This document shows positions 35,435 to 45,011 of a stretch of 64,000 nt of DNA, piece by piece (position 1 is the stretch's first letter; each line of letters begins with the position of its first letter). Source of the stretch: Hahella sp. HNIBRBA332 (GTDB taxonomy: Bacteria > Pseudomonadota > Gammaproteobacteria > Pseudomonadales > Oleiphilaceae); assembly GCF_030719035.1 (NCBI RefSeq), contig NZ_CP132203.1, forward strand, positions 4,916,501 through 4,980,500, given 5' to 3'. The notes beneath the pieces are model-generated. The model worked only from the letters and a program-made list of their open reading frames with translations, had not been told where the DNA came from and did no database searches. Made by a program: the position numbers and the translations under genes.

Positions 35435-36512
35435 GCGGAGCCCCCCTGCGAATCTTACGCGCCAGTTCACGCAGCCATAACGCAGCGAAGGCGGTTTGCC
35501 CGATCACCAGCAACGCCATAAACAATGCGAACTCGAATGAGTCCGCCCAAAGTCTTGCTATTAAAGAGTTCACCACCAAAATGATCGCAAGCGCGCACTC
35601 CGCCAGAACCAGCAAATCAGGCCTGCGGCGTTGATAAAACCAAAGGCAGCCGCCGACCACCGCGACAAACCCGACAGGTGTTAACGGGGCTAAGCGCGCT
35701 CCATGCTCCCAACCGTCAAATATCACCGATAAACTGGCGCTAGCCATTAACGCCAGTACGCCCGTAGCAATAACGCGGGGAAACCAGCGTCCCTGCATCC
35801 AGCTCACCCCGCGTTCGGCGCAAAGCTCCCACATGACGAGCACCAGACCATTCAGTAGCAGTAGCGATAACGCCAGCCCCTGGTCCCACACCATCTGTCC
35901 TAGCATGAGCAGTGGGCCGCCAAAGTCTTCGCTCCAGCTTGAGTGGGGATAAAGCATCTGCGTCCAATACAGAATCAGGGACAGGTTGGCCAGCACCGCC
36001 GCCAGCATCCATAAACCGGGCTGTCGTCCAATCGCCACCCAGGCCGCCGCTAGAACGCCCCAGGCGATAAAAAGTCCATAAGGGTCTGCGCCGGTCTGAT
36101 ATATCTGTCCATACACCGCTAAGTGAACGCCAGTCAAAAACGCAGCGGCGAACAGGCAGCAGCGCCCGACAACGCTATCCAATCCTTTACGCCAGGCGCC
36201 CCATGCTCCGGCTACGACACCCGTCTGGATCAAAGCGAATTTGGCGAACTTATGCAGATCCTGCCAGTTGAAGGCAAAAAATGCGGCGACCCCAGCCAAT
36301 ATCAACGCCGCGCCGCACAACATAAAAAACAGGCGGCATCTGGCGAGCCAATCCGGGCGAGAGGTCTGATAACCAGCATGACTCAACGCCCGCTCCAGAG
36401 TCGCCTGGTCCCATTGCAATTCATTGGCGAGACAAAAGATCAAGGCGCGTGAGAGTGGCAGCTCGGCGGCTTCTTTTGCGGTGGAAGGAGAAAGATTCTG
36501 ATTCGTCTGCAT
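35427..36512 (-). CDS. DUF2157 multi-spanning membrane protein
   Basis: This 361-residue protein has an N-terminal soluble helical part ending RPDWLARCRLFFMLCGAALILAG, typical of DUF2157, followed by about nine membrane spans. It is the first gene of the three-gene operon and overlaps DUF4401 by 8 bases. No enzyme motif is seen. The upstream region to 36733 is AT-rich and shared with the divergent lipoprotein gene. Confidence 0.88.
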   Translation of the reverse strand: MQTNQNLSPSTAKEAAELPLSRALIFCLANELQWDQATLERALSHAGYQTSRPDWLARCRLFFMLCGAALILAGVAAFFAFNWQDLHKFAKFALIQTGVVAGAWGAWRKGLDSVVGRCCLFAAAFLTGVHLAVYGQIYQTGADPYGLFIAWGVLAAAWVAIGRQPGLWMLAAVLANLSLILYWTQMLYPHSSWSEDFGGPLLMLGQMVWDQGLALSLLLLNGLVLVMWELCAERGVSWMQGRWFPRVIATGVLALMASASLSVIFDGWEHGARLAPLTPVGFVAVVGGCLWFYQRRRPDLLVLAECALAIILVVNSLIARLWADSFEFALFMALLVIGQTAFAALWLRELARKIRRGAPHE

Positions 36513-36733
36513 AGGCGGATTTTCATAGGGTCATTAGCCGGTAGTCTATCCCAGACTCGCTTATTAGAATACTTTTCTATAATCAAGTTCGGTTGACAAT
36601 GTTGATAAAGTTCACGCCAAAAGGCTGATCTTTTGGCTAGACTTTTCACAAATCAACATCGCGCCGACTAATAAAAAAACAGATGTATAAAAACAATAAC
36701 TAAACCATAAATACAGCAGTTAATCCGCCAACA

Positions 36734-37081
36734 ATGAATAAATTAAAAACCGTCATTCTGGGCAGCCTTACGGCTGTCTCCGTCACGGCTTTTACCGGCT
36801 GTGGCACAGTGAACACCGTCATGCGCGGCGATGATGTCGCCGCGCGCAATCTCAACGAAATCGGCACCCATTGTGAATCCATCCCCCGGGTTTACAGCGG
36901 CGTGGCTTATGACCTCTGCCGCCTGCATGGCGCGCCCGCTCCCATTCACACCTGGCAGGGGACGGATGGAGAAGCGCACATGTTAGTGGTGGACTTGGTC
37001 TTATCGGGCGTGCTCGATACTTTGTCCCTGCCCTACACCATTCTCAGGCAGTCAGAGCAAGGCAATATCCGCATCAAGTGA
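36734..37081 (+). CDS. YceK/YidQ-family lipoprotein
   Basis: This 115-residue protein has a lipoprotein signal (VILGSLTAVSVTAFTGC, lipobox Cys near residue 23) and the YceK/YidQ pattern: IPRVYSGVAYDLCRLHG and the ending VDLVLSGVLDTLSLPYTIL. It should be anchored in an outer or inner membrane leaflet. The role is unknown. It is a single gene transcribed divergently from the DUF2157 operon. Confidence 0.88.
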   Translation: MNKLKTVILGSLTAVSVTAFTGCGTVNTVMRGDDVAARNLNEIGTHCESIPRVYSGVAYDLCRLHGAPAPIHTWQGTDGEAHMLVVDLVLSGVLDTLSLPYTILRQSEQGNIRIK

Positions 37082-37134
37082 CTGCGGGGCCCATCGATAG
37101 AAAATGTGCCTGGAAATAGTCTGAGACGTGAAGT

Positions 37135-38544
37135 TTACGCCGGGTCGTCCGGCGGCTCCATGCGACTGCATACCCGGTTACGCCCTTCCTTCTTGGCCTG
37201 ATACAGGCACTCATCGGCGGTGGACAGCAGGTTTTCGCGGCTGATGTGTGGGCCAGGATAGCAAGTCACCAGCCCAGCGCTGATGGTGACGATCTTTTTG
37301 CCATCGTTATGCTCATGGGCGATCGCCAGTTTGCGCACGGCGTTCAACATGGCGTCAGCGAAACGCTGTCCGCCTTCCGCGTCCGTGTCAGGAAGAATGA
37401 CTACGAATTCCTCCCCCCCCAAACGGGCGACAAAATCCGTGTTGCGCTTGCGCACTTGATAAATCATCTTGGCCACTTTCTGTAAGCAGGCGTCGCCGGC
37501 GGGATGACCATAAAAGTCATTGAACCGCTTGAAGTTGTCAATATCGATCATGATCAACGATAACGGCTCTCGCGCTCGGCAGGCGCGGAACCATTCGCGG
37601 CGATAGACTTCCTGGAAGTTGCGCCGGTTTGGCACGCCGGTGAGCGCGTCGGTCAATGTCAGTTTCTTCAACAAGTCCCGGTTGCGCACCAGCTCCAGCA
37701 AGTTACGCGTTCGCGCTTTTACGATGGAGTGGCTGTAGGGTTTGATAATGTAATCGATAGCGCCGGCTTCCAAACCGCGCGTCTCATCTTCCGCTGAGTC
37801 CCGCGAGGTGACGAAGACAATGGGAATATCGCGGGTTTCCGGCTCGCGCTTCAGTTGTTTACAGACCTGATAGCCGTCCGTATCCGGCAGCACCACGTCT
37901 AACATGATCAGATGTGGATGCGCCTCACGGGCGATCTGCTTGGCCTGCTCGCCATTGACCGCAAAGAACAGCTCGTACTCGTCCCCCAGCATACTCGCCA
38001 GAGTTTCGATATTGCTGACGGAGTCGTCCACGATCAGAACCCGCTGTTTGGTTTGCGGCCTGCCGCCGCCCAGGGTCAGCTCGGTTTCTTCCAACGACAA
38101 CTGAATCTGGCGCAGGAATAACTCTTCCCGCTCCTGAGCGTTGCGCAGTTCCGACTTCATTTCCCGCAACACCAACTGAGTGTTGACCTTGGCGATGAGT
38201 TCGAACCAATTGAACGGTTTGATGACATAGTCCACGGCGCCTTGTTTGTAGCCGTTGACCATGTCGTCCACATCATTTTTCGCAGTCAGAAAAATGACGG
38301 GAATATGCCGGGTATTCGCATTGCTTTTAAGCCTGCGGCATACTTCAAAGCCATCCATGCCGGGCAACTGGATATCTAGCAAGATAATGTCCGGTAAGTC
38401 CCGGATCGCCATTTCCAGCGCCTCTTCGCCAGTCATGGCGAACTCCACTTCGTGCACTTCTTTGAAGATGTTATGCAGAAGCTCAATATTGGTGGCCTGA
38501 TCATCCACCACCAAAATACGCCCGGCCGGTTGTTGCTTAGCCAT
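37135..38544 (-). CDS. Diguanylate cyclase response regulator (REC-REC-GGDEF)
   Basis: This 469-residue protein has two receiver domains (about 8-125 and 168-285), each with its aspartate (LLDIQLPGMDG at residue 57, MLDVVLPDTDG), and a C-terminal GGDEF domain (about 300-465). The active site reads GGEEF, and an inhibitory I-site RNTD lies five residues before it. It should make c-di-GMP in response to phosphorylation and be product-inhibited. It lies 11 bases after a hybrid histidine kinase on the same strand, which is its likely phosphodonor. The architecture resembles PleD. Confidence 0.95.
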   Translation of the reverse strand: MAKQQPAGRILVVDDQATNIELLHNIFKEVHEVEFAMTGEEALEMAIRDLPDIILLDIQLPGMDGFEVCRRLKSNANTRHIPVIFLTAKNDVDDMVNGYKQGAVDYVIKPFNWFELIAKVNTQLVLREMKSELRNAQEREELFLRQIQLSLEETELTLGGGRPQTKQRVLIVDDSVSNIETLASMLGDEYELFFAVNGEQAKQIAREAHPHLIMLDVVLPDTDGYQVCKQLKREPETRDIPIVFVTSRDSAEDETRGLEAGAIDYIIKPYSHSIVKARTRNLLELVRNRDLLKKLTLTDALTGVPNRRNFQEVYRREWFRACRAREPLSLIMIDIDNFKRFNDFYGHPAGDACLQKVAKMIYQVRKRNTDFVARLGGEEFVVILPDTDAEGGQRFADAMLNAVRKLAIAHEHNDGKKIVTISAGLVTCYPGPHISRENLLSTADECLYQAKKEGRNRVCSRMEPPDDPA

Positions 38545-38555
38545 AGGTCGTCGCT

Positions 38556-41060
38556 CTAATCGTCTGTTCGTATCAGGTTTCGCAAACGTCTCAACGCTTC
38601 CAGCGCCTCTTTAAAGTTCAACTTCTGTAAGTTTAATAGCAAATCCTGATTTTCTCTCTTTGCGGCGTCACTTAATACGTATGCGCTGACTTCTTTAGCG
38701 ACGTCCCTGGCGCGTAAGTTATTGCTGGAAATGAGTTTTTCCAGCTCGTCCAGTATTTCCAGCAATGCTCCCCGGGCTAACGGCCCATCCTCGTTCTGAG
38801 GCTGCGGCTCGGGATCGCCGTTGCTTTCCAGTTCCAGCAACAGCAGCTCCGCCTGACGCGCGGAGCCGGACATTTCGTCCAATGCGTCGGCCAGTATCAC
38901 CAAGGATTCGTTTCTCACCTGTCCAAGGCGTATCTCTTTTTCCAGGGTCATGGCGGCTTGATAAACGCCTTCGGCGCCGAGATTACCGGCTTCGCCTTTC
39001 AGGCTGTGGGCCAAATGTTCCGCCCCCTGCTCATCGCCTTGATCCAGCATGTCCTGCAAACGGGCGCAGGCGTGGGAGTTGTTTTCAATAAAATCCACGA
39101 CCAGATTCAGCAACAGCGATATATTGCCTAAGAATCGCGCTTGCGCCTGCTGCCAATCGATCCCCGGCAGATCCAGTTCTATGGAGTTCTCCGTGATCTT
39201 ACGGGCAGGCTTGTCCGTAGCGGGCTCAGCAGCCTCAGCCCGCTTGCTTGGAGGCGCTTCCCGCATCCAGGCTTTTAACGTCCGGTACAACTGGTTAACG
39301 TCGATAGGCTTGGTAATATAATCATTCATACCCGCCTTAAGGCAACGTTCTTTATCACCGGCAATCGCCATCGCCGTCATGGCGACAACTGGCGTTTTGT
39401 CCAAACCCGGCAGTTTGCGCAACAATTGCGTCGCCTGCAAGCCATCCATCTCCGGCATCTGAATATCCATGAATATCAGGTCCCAGAGTCCTTCTTTGCG
39501 GTACAGAGCGTCTTTAATTCGGTTAATGGCCTGCAAGCCGTTGTTACAGATGTCTACATGCAGCCCCAGATCACCCAGTAGATGACGGGCCACTTCCTGG
39601 TTACCCGGATTATCTTCCACCACCAGCACTTTGCCTGACACTCTGGGACGAGCTACTGGGCCGACGTCTTTCGCTTCCTGTGGCGGCGGCGCCTCATCCG
39701 TATCCACCTGAAAACCAGCCGTGAACACAAACGTACTGCCTTTTCCTGGCGTGCTCTTAGCCCAGATCTTGCCCCCCATTAACTGCACCAGTTGCTTACA
39801 GATGGCGAGCCCCAGCCCGGTGCCTTCATAACGCCGGCTCAGACGACTATCCACCTGACTGAATGCAGCGAACAGACGCGATAGATTTTTCGGCGCAATA
39901 CCAACGCCAGTGTCACGGATGGAAAAGCGCAGCATCACAGGTCCTTCGTCGCCTGCTTCTTTCTTGTACAGGCGCACCGTCACCACAATCTTGCCGCGTT
40001 CCGTGAACTTAATGGCGTTGTTCACCAGATTGAGCAGGATCTGTCCCAGGCGATCCGGGTCACCCTTCAGACGCTGCGGCACATCCTGGGATACGGAAAA
40101 AATCAGCTCCAGTTGCTTCTCCGCCGCCTTCGCCGCTTCCATTTGCGCCAGCTGTTGTAAAACGCCGTCGAGCGTAAAGGGTCTGTTTTCAATCTTGAGC
40201 TTGCCTGCTTCAATCTTGGAAAAGTCGAGAATGTCATTGATCAACGCCAGCAGCGACTTGGCGGCGACGTTGATGCGATTGAGAAAATCCGTCTGCCTTG
40301 CATCCAGGTCCGTGCGCTGCATCAGGTAGCACATACCCAAGATCGCATTCATGGGCGTGCGAATTTCATGGCTGACATTGGCGACAAAGAAACTCTTGGC
40401 CTCACTGGCGGTCTCAGCCTGTTCTTTGGCCAGAATGAGTTCTTTTTCCGTCTGCTTGCGCGCATCGATCTCACCGCGCAGTTTCCGAATCAGAATGTTG
40501 ATCGCCACCCAGGCGATGAGCAACAGACATAACGTCAGTAACGCATCCATTAAAAACGCATGCTGCATATTACGCTTGAGCTTACTGAAGAAGAGATGGC
40601 TGACCTCAAAACGCGCGACGCCCAACAGTTCGTCCGTCACCCTGGAATACAGCTCAATTTGAGCGGCGTAGCAACCTGCGCATTTGCGCACGCCCCAGGT
40701 TCGATTGAGAATCCCTGATGGCGCATTCAACGTGGTGTAGTCCAGCTCCAGCGTCACGCTCTGAAAGAAAGGCGTCTCCGACACCGGATCGGTCAACAGC
40801 AGAATCTGATCAATCACACGCTCTACCCGCTCCCGGTCCACCGGCTGGCCAGGGTGCTCCGTAAGCACATCCGCCAGCGCCACCCCCTGCGAGTAGGCCA
40901 GGATCTGGGCGTTCGCCTGCGCTTCTTCGCTTAAACGGGGCTCCAGTCCGAGAAACCAATAAACCGCCAGCACCCCCTCCAACGCGAGCGCCAGCAAGGA
41001 AAACGCAAGCGTGGCGGCGATAGGCACGCGGGATCGCTCTGCACGGTTGTCACGGGCCAT
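38556..41060 (-). CDS. Membrane hybrid sensor histidine kinase (HisKA-HATPase-REC-Hpt)
   Basis: This 834-residue kinase has a membrane span near 12-38, a periplasmic sensor domain (about 40-165), a second span (170-192), and a HisKA domain with phospho-acceptor His231 (ANVSHEIRTPMNAI). A HATPase domain follows (DTGVGIAP, GTGLGLAICKQL), then a receiver (FMDIQMPEMDG), an Hpt domain (AHSLKGEAGNLGA) and a further helical tail. The sensor domain contains a CAGC pair at residues 127-130, which could be redox- or metal-sensitive. The gene overlaps the YfiR-like gene by 11 bases and precedes the REC-REC-GGDEF gene. Confidence 0.93.
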   Translation of the reverse strand: MARDNRAERSRVPIAATLAFSLLALALEGVLAVYWFLGLEPRLSEEAQANAQILAYSQGVALADVLTEHPGQPVDRERVERVIDQILLLTDPVSETPFFQSVTLELDYTTLNAPSGILNRTWGVRKCAGCYAAQIELYSRVTDELLGVARFEVSHLFFSKLKRNMQHAFLMDALLTLCLLLIAWVAINILIRKLRGEIDARKQTEKELILAKEQAETASEAKSFFVANVSHEIRTPMNAILGMCYLMQRTDLDARQTDFLNRINVAAKSLLALINDILDFSKIEAGKLKIENRPFTLDGVLQQLAQMEAAKAAEKQLELIFSVSQDVPQRLKGDPDRLGQILLNLVNNAIKFTERGKIVVTVRLYKKEAGDEGPVMLRFSIRDTGVGIAPKNLSRLFAAFSQVDSRLSRRYEGTGLGLAICKQLVQLMGGKIWAKSTPGKGSTFVFTAGFQVDTDEAPPPQEAKDVGPVARPRVSGKVLVVEDNPGNQEVARHLLGDLGLHVDICNNGLQAINRIKDALYRKEGLWDLIFMDIQMPEMDGLQATQLLRKLPGLDKTPVVAMTAMAIAGDKERCLKAGMNDYITKPIDVNQLYRTLKAWMREAPPSKRAEAAEPATDKPARKITENSIELDLPGIDWQQAQARFLGNISLLLNLVVDFIENNSHACARLQDMLDQGDEQGAEHLAHSLKGEAGNLGAEGVYQAAMTLEKEIRLGQVRNESLVILADALDEMSGSARQAELLLLELESNGDPEPQPQNEDGPLARGALLEILDELEKLISSNNLRARDVAKEVSAYVLSDAAKRENQDLLLNLQKLNFKEALEALRRLRNLIRTDD

Positions 41061-41658
41061 ATGTTTTCGCCACCTTCAGAAAAAAAGCTTTGATACGAAT
41101 CTGCGATTCCGCCAACGTCTGCAGATTGATGTAAGGTTTTATATGCGCCTCGACCGCCAGTCCGCCCAGTACGCCTTTGGGCACGTCCCCTTCAAACGGA
41201 GAGTAAAGCACCACCTGCTTGTCGACGCCGAACTCGATCAACTGCTTTAGTTCATCGTCAAACAACTTTTCAATGATGAATATGCCGGCGGGCGGCGCTG
41301 TCTGATATTTGCTCAAGGCGAAGTCATTGGAAATCTCTACTCGAATTGGCAGCCCACGCACCCGCGCCTGTAATTCGCCCTCGCCCAGCTCCAACAGCTC
41401 ACGGCCATAGAACTCCGCCTTGGCGCTGTTGTTGGCGTAAATGAGCACTATTTTCAAATAATCGTCGTGGGTCTTTTTGGACTCGATATCCTGATCCGCC
41501 GCCAGCAGGGCGCGGAACAACTTCAGGCCGGTGCGGATACGACGCTCCTCCATGGTGTCCGCATGCGCCGTCAGCGTCCAGGCGCAACTGAGGAGCAACA
41601 GGAGTAAGGATAGAAGCCGCCTGAAATTATGCGAGCCGGTAACAAAATGAATCGGCAT
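41050..41658 (-). CDS. YfiR-like periplasmic protein (DUF4154)
   Basis: This 202-residue exported protein has a signal peptide (LLSLLLLLLSCAWTLTAHA) and resembles YfiR/DUF4154 proteins: ALLAADQDIESKK..., KIVLIYANNSAKAE and the C-terminal AHIKPYINLQTLAESQIRIKAFFLKVAKTY. YfiR proteins repress a membrane diguanylate cyclase in the periplasm. Here it is first of an operon whose next genes are a hybrid kinase and a diguanylate cyclase, so it probably modulates the kinase sensor domain. The family call is fairly but not fully certain. Confidence 0.7.
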   Translation of the reverse strand: MPIHFVTGSHNFRRLLSLLLLLLSCAWTLTAHADTMEERRIRTGLKLFRALLAADQDIESKKTHDDYLKIVLIYANNSAKAEFYGRELLELGEGELQARVRGLPIRVEISNDFALSKYQTAPPAGIFIIEKLFDDELKQLIEFGVDKQVVLYSPFEGDVPKGVLGGLAVEAHIKPYINLQTLAESQIRIKAFFLKVAKTYGP

Positions 41659-41863
41659 ACAGGCTTATTGGAGCTTGCCGCATGACTTGCGGCGACGCGC
41701 CCGCGCTGTATATTCGTCGCCAGTTCGGACGCCAAGAGGCTGTTGACGTTTCGGCATTATTTGTTCGCTAATTTGATCCGCATGAGTGGGCACAACCTTT
41801 CCACGAATCGAATTATAAATCAAGTTGAGAGATGGCATAGCCCGCTATGCAGGCCGCTTAGCC

Positions 41864-43651
41864 TCAGACCGCCTGTTTGCGGGGACTGGCGCGGTATCCG
41901 CTGTCGATGGAGAGCGCGCACAGGCCCGCCAGCGCCCGTACGAACGCCAGCCTCTCTTCCGGCGCAGCCATGCCACTTTCTTCATCGGGCTGAAACAACA
42001 GACATAACAGACCAATGCGTCGCCCCTGACGATTCTTGAGTGGCATCGCTACGGCGCTGAGACGCTCGCTGCCCACGTGATTCAACAGACTTTCATGGGT
42101 GCCGCAACGGGCGGCGGAGTCGTAGGTGACGGCGATAACGCTTAGATCCTCCTGGTAGGTCGCCTGCACAAAGGCGATATTTTGATCAGACAAACGCAGC
42201 GATGGCATAGCATGATGGGTTTTGGCGCCGTGACGGGTCTGGAAGCACGCCGGCCACAGATGCTCTTCTTCAGGATCGATAAGATAGACCAAAGACCCTT
42301 CCGCCTGACTCATATGCATCGCATTCAGGGACACTTCGTGTAGCAAACGGTCGAAGTCCTGCTCTTCCGCCAGCGTGCGAGTCAACCCAGTGAAGCGGCT
42401 GATGGTGTTTTTCATCAGCTCAATCGCAGACGCGAGGGAGTCGATATCACTGATGGAGGACTTCACCGTCAGTGGCGACACGAAATCCAGCCGCTGGATA
42501 CGCCGGGTTTCCTCCGCCAGATTTTTAAGCGGGCGCGCAATCTGGTTGGCGAAAAACAGGGCGAACGGCAAAGCCAGAATTACGATAATCAGAGTAATAA
42601 TGCCGGACTGATTGGTGATTTCGTAAGCCTCGGCCAATAACTCAGATTCCGGCGCCAGTATCATCAGGTTGGCGGTGAAGCCCACCAGATTAACGGGACG
42701 GGTCACCCCCAGCCAGCGTTCGCCATGGGAGTCAAAGAAGAAATCAGAGTCGGAGGATTCTTTCTGCCGCGCGATAAAGTCGCGAATCTCAGGGCTTTTC
42801 AGATCCGCCAGTTGCAATATGCGCAGTTTCTCGGGGTCGTTGTCCACCACGATCGAGGCGGGATCCAGACTACCAATCACGCTACCGTCATGGGTATAGA
42901 TCAGCATTTGCGAGGTAGGACTGACCCGATTCTCCTGTAAGGTCTGCGACAACGATTCCAAGGTGATGTCCGCCGCGAACACAGCGCCGCTGGAGGGATC
43001 CTGCTTTACAGCCGTCACCCCGACCTTGCCGATAAAATAATATAAATAAGGTTGTGTGGTGGTGACGTCGCGAGTATAAGCCGCCAGGCGATACCAGGGG
43101 CGCACCGTGGGATCGTAATTGGTGTAGCCGAGGTCTTTCTCGCCAATTCGATTCAGCGCTTCATCGTAGTAGAAACGCATAAAGGCGTTAGCTCCGTCGC
43201 TGCGCTCAATGTTGTCCACCACATAATGCGCGCCCAATGGCGCGTCAAAACGCTTCAGCAGATATTCCGAGTTCAGGTTACGAATGATGAAGTATTCCGA
43301 GTCCGCATACCCTACGGATAAAGCAGCGACTTGCGGCTGCGCGCGTAAAACGGCGACCAGACTGGGCAAGTGCTGCAAACGGCCTTCAAGGTCGCTTTCC
43401 TGCATCAACGGCGATAGTGAGAGCAGTTTGACGGTGGCGGAGACGGGGGAGTAGCCTGCGTAAAACGCGCCGCTGACGTCTGTGGCGACTCTATCGAACA
43501 AGTGATGGGTGGACGTAATGAATATGTCCGACATTTTCTGGTGGTGAAACCAACCAAGTACTGCGCCGAAAGTCAGTAACAGCGCAATAAAGGCCATCGC
43601 CAAATGAAACTGGATTGAGTGCTTGGCTCTACGTCTTTTAGTTCGAAACAC
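41864..43651 (-). CDS. dCache-HAMP-GAF membrane sensor without an output domain
   Basis: This 595-residue protein has a span at about 17-35, a large double-Cache-like periplasmic domain (about 40-345, with DPTVRPWYRLA), a second span (about 352-372), a HAMP segment (IARPLKNLAEETRRIQRLDF) and a GAF domain (about 430-585). It stops right after GAF with a short basic tail. Family members usually continue into an HD-GYP, GGDEF or kinase domain, and none is present in the 205 bases downstream. It may act through a partner protein. Confidence 0.85.
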   Translation of the reverse strand: MFRTKRRRAKHSIQFHLAMAFIALLLTFGAVLGWFHHQKMSDIFITSTHHLFDRVATDVSGAFYAGYSPVSATVKLLSLSPLMQESDLEGRLQHLPSLVAVLRAQPQVAALSVGYADSEYFIIRNLNSEYLLKRFDAPLGAHYVVDNIERSDGANAFMRFYYDEALNRIGEKDLGYTNYDPTVRPWYRLAAYTRDVTTTQPYLYYFIGKVGVTAVKQDPSSGAVFAADITLESLSQTLQENRVSPTSQMLIYTHDGSVIGSLDPASIVVDNDPEKLRILQLADLKSPEIRDFIARQKESSDSDFFFDSHGERWLGVTRPVNLVGFTANLMILAPESELLAEAYEITNQSGIITLIIVILALPFALFFANQIARPLKNLAEETRRIQRLDFVSPLTVKSSISDIDSLASAIELMKNTISRFTGLTRTLAEEQDFDRLLHEVSLNAMHMSQAEGSLVYLIDPEEEHLWPACFQTRHGAKTHHAMPSLRLSDQNIAFVQATYQEDLSVIAVTYDSAARCGTHESLLNHVGSERLSAVAMPLKNRQGRRIGLLCLLFQPDEESGMAAPEERLAFVRALAGLCALSIDSGYRASPRKQAV

Positions 43652-43968
43652 GTTGTCGTCCGAATCTGGGCGTGTTAATCCTTACTACCCTCAATACGGT
43701 TTACTTAGCCGCATAAACCGTCGACTACAGAGGCATACGTAGTAACACGTAACTTTAACACAATTGGGAGGGCCAGGCTCCGCAATTTCGCGATTAATCC
43801 GTAATATTCGCTCTGGTCTAGTCCTTTAAAAAAAGTCAGGGGCGCTCAGAATTACCAAATTAGCATTGGCTTGACAACTCGTTCCTGTCCTCTCGGACAG
43901 GATACCCGGCATCAATGATTTGGGCTGCCCGACCAAAACAGAACATTCTATCGCATTGGGATCCAATT
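43652..43968. other. Intergenic region upstream of threonine aldolase with a hairpin
   Basis: About 317 bases contain no gene. TTGACA (43871-43876) is followed by the 7-base inverted repeat CCTGTCC-TCTC-GGACAGG (43884-43901). No -10 element at the ideal distance is clear. The repeat could be an operator or an RNA hairpin in the leader. Confidence 0.35.
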
Positions 43969-44976
43969 ATGATTGATTTTCGCAGCGACACCGTTACCCG
44001 CCCCAGCCAGACCATGAGAGCCGCCATGGCGGCCGCAGAAGTCGGCGATGACGTCTACGGCGATGACCCAACGGTCAACCGCCTGCAGGACATGGCGGCG
44101 GAGATGCTGGGCTATGAAGCCGCCCTGTTCGCCTGCAGCGGCACCCAAACCAACCTGCTGGCGCTGCTCACCCACTGCCAACGCGGCGACGAGTACCTGG
44201 TAGGCCAACAGGCGCACACATATAAATATGAAGGCGGCGGCGCGGCGGTGTTGGGGGGTATTCAACCGCAGCCTATCGAGCATGATACGGACGGAACTAT
44301 CCCGCTGGCGAAAATCGAAGCCGCTATCAAGCCAGACGACTTTCATTTCGCCCGCACCCGCCTGCTTAGCCTGGAAAATACAATCGGCGGCAAGGTGATT
44401 CCGCAGGATTACATCAGAAACGCAACGGACCTGGCCCGCCGCCGGGGGCTCGCCACGCACCTGGACGGCGCCCGTCTGTTCAATGCGACCGTCAAGCAAG
44501 GCATAGACCCCAAAGAGGTAACGCAGTACTTCGACTCCGTTTCTATTTGCCTGTCAAAAGGCCTCGGCGCGCCAGTCGGATCCTTGTTGTGCGGCGATAA
44601 AACCTTCATCGACACCGCGCGGCGCTGGCGCAAAGTCTGTGGCGGCGGCATGCGGCAGGCTGGCGTGCTGGCGGCGGCGGGCATCATTGCACTGCAGTCA
44701 GGCGTTGAACGGTTACAGGAAGATCACGACAACGCCGCCTATCTGGCGCAACGCCTGGCGGAGACCAATCTGTTCGATATAGATATGAGCCTGGTGCAAA
44801 CCAATATGGCGTTCGCCACCTACCGAGGAGAAGACCTCAATGCTCTGGCGCAGCATCTGAAGGCGCAAAATATTTTAATTTCGCCTTCTCCAACCATCAG
44901 ATTCGTCACCCACCTCGATATTTCACGGGATGACATTAATCGACTGGCGCAAGCGGTGATGGCGTTTAAAAAATAA
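43969..44976 (+). CDS. ltaE: Low-specificity L-threonine aldolase
   Basis: This 335-residue PLP enzyme cleaves L-threonine and allo-threonine to glycine and acetaldehyde. The start MIDFRSDTVTRP is diagnostic. LFACSGTQTNLLAL, LENTIGGKVIP and the pyridoxal lysine in SICLSKGLGAPVGS are present. The frame extends 18 codons upstream, but the ATG at 43969 begins the family sequence. It is a single gene, followed by an AGTGG...CCACT stem (44986-45011) that may serve as a terminator. Confidence 0.95.
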   Translation: MIDFRSDTVTRPSQTMRAAMAAAEVGDDVYGDDPTVNRLQDMAAEMLGYEAALFACSGTQTNLLALLTHCQRGDEYLVGQQAHTYKYEGGGAAVLGGIQPQPIEHDTDGTIPLAKIEAAIKPDDFHFARTRLLSLENTIGGKVIPQDYIRNATDLARRRGLATHLDGARLFNATVKQGIDPKEVTQYFDSVSICLSKGLGAPVGSLLCGDKTFIDTARRWRKVCGGGMRQAGVLAAAGIIALQSGVERLQEDHDNAAYLAQRLAETNLFDIDMSLVQTNMAFATYRGEDLNALAQHLKAQNILISPSPTIRFVTHLDISRDDINRLAQAVMAFKK

Positions 44977-44985
44977 GTGCTGCAT

Positions 44986-45011
44986 AGTGGGGCCTGATTA
45001 AAGGCTCCACT
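44986..45011 (+). terminator. Weak terminator-like hairpin after ltaE
   Basis: AGTGGGGCCT-GATTAA-AGGCTCCACT forms a 10-base stem with one G-T pair, but only ACTTT follows, so it is a poor intrinsic terminator. Confidence 0.45.

Noticed and set aside
29314..41751. 14-base identity GGCTGTTGACGTTT at 29314-29327 and 41738-41751, considered as insertion-sequence ends
   Set aside because: A 14-base match is expected by chance several times in 64 kb, and no transposase or longer terminal repeat accompanies it.
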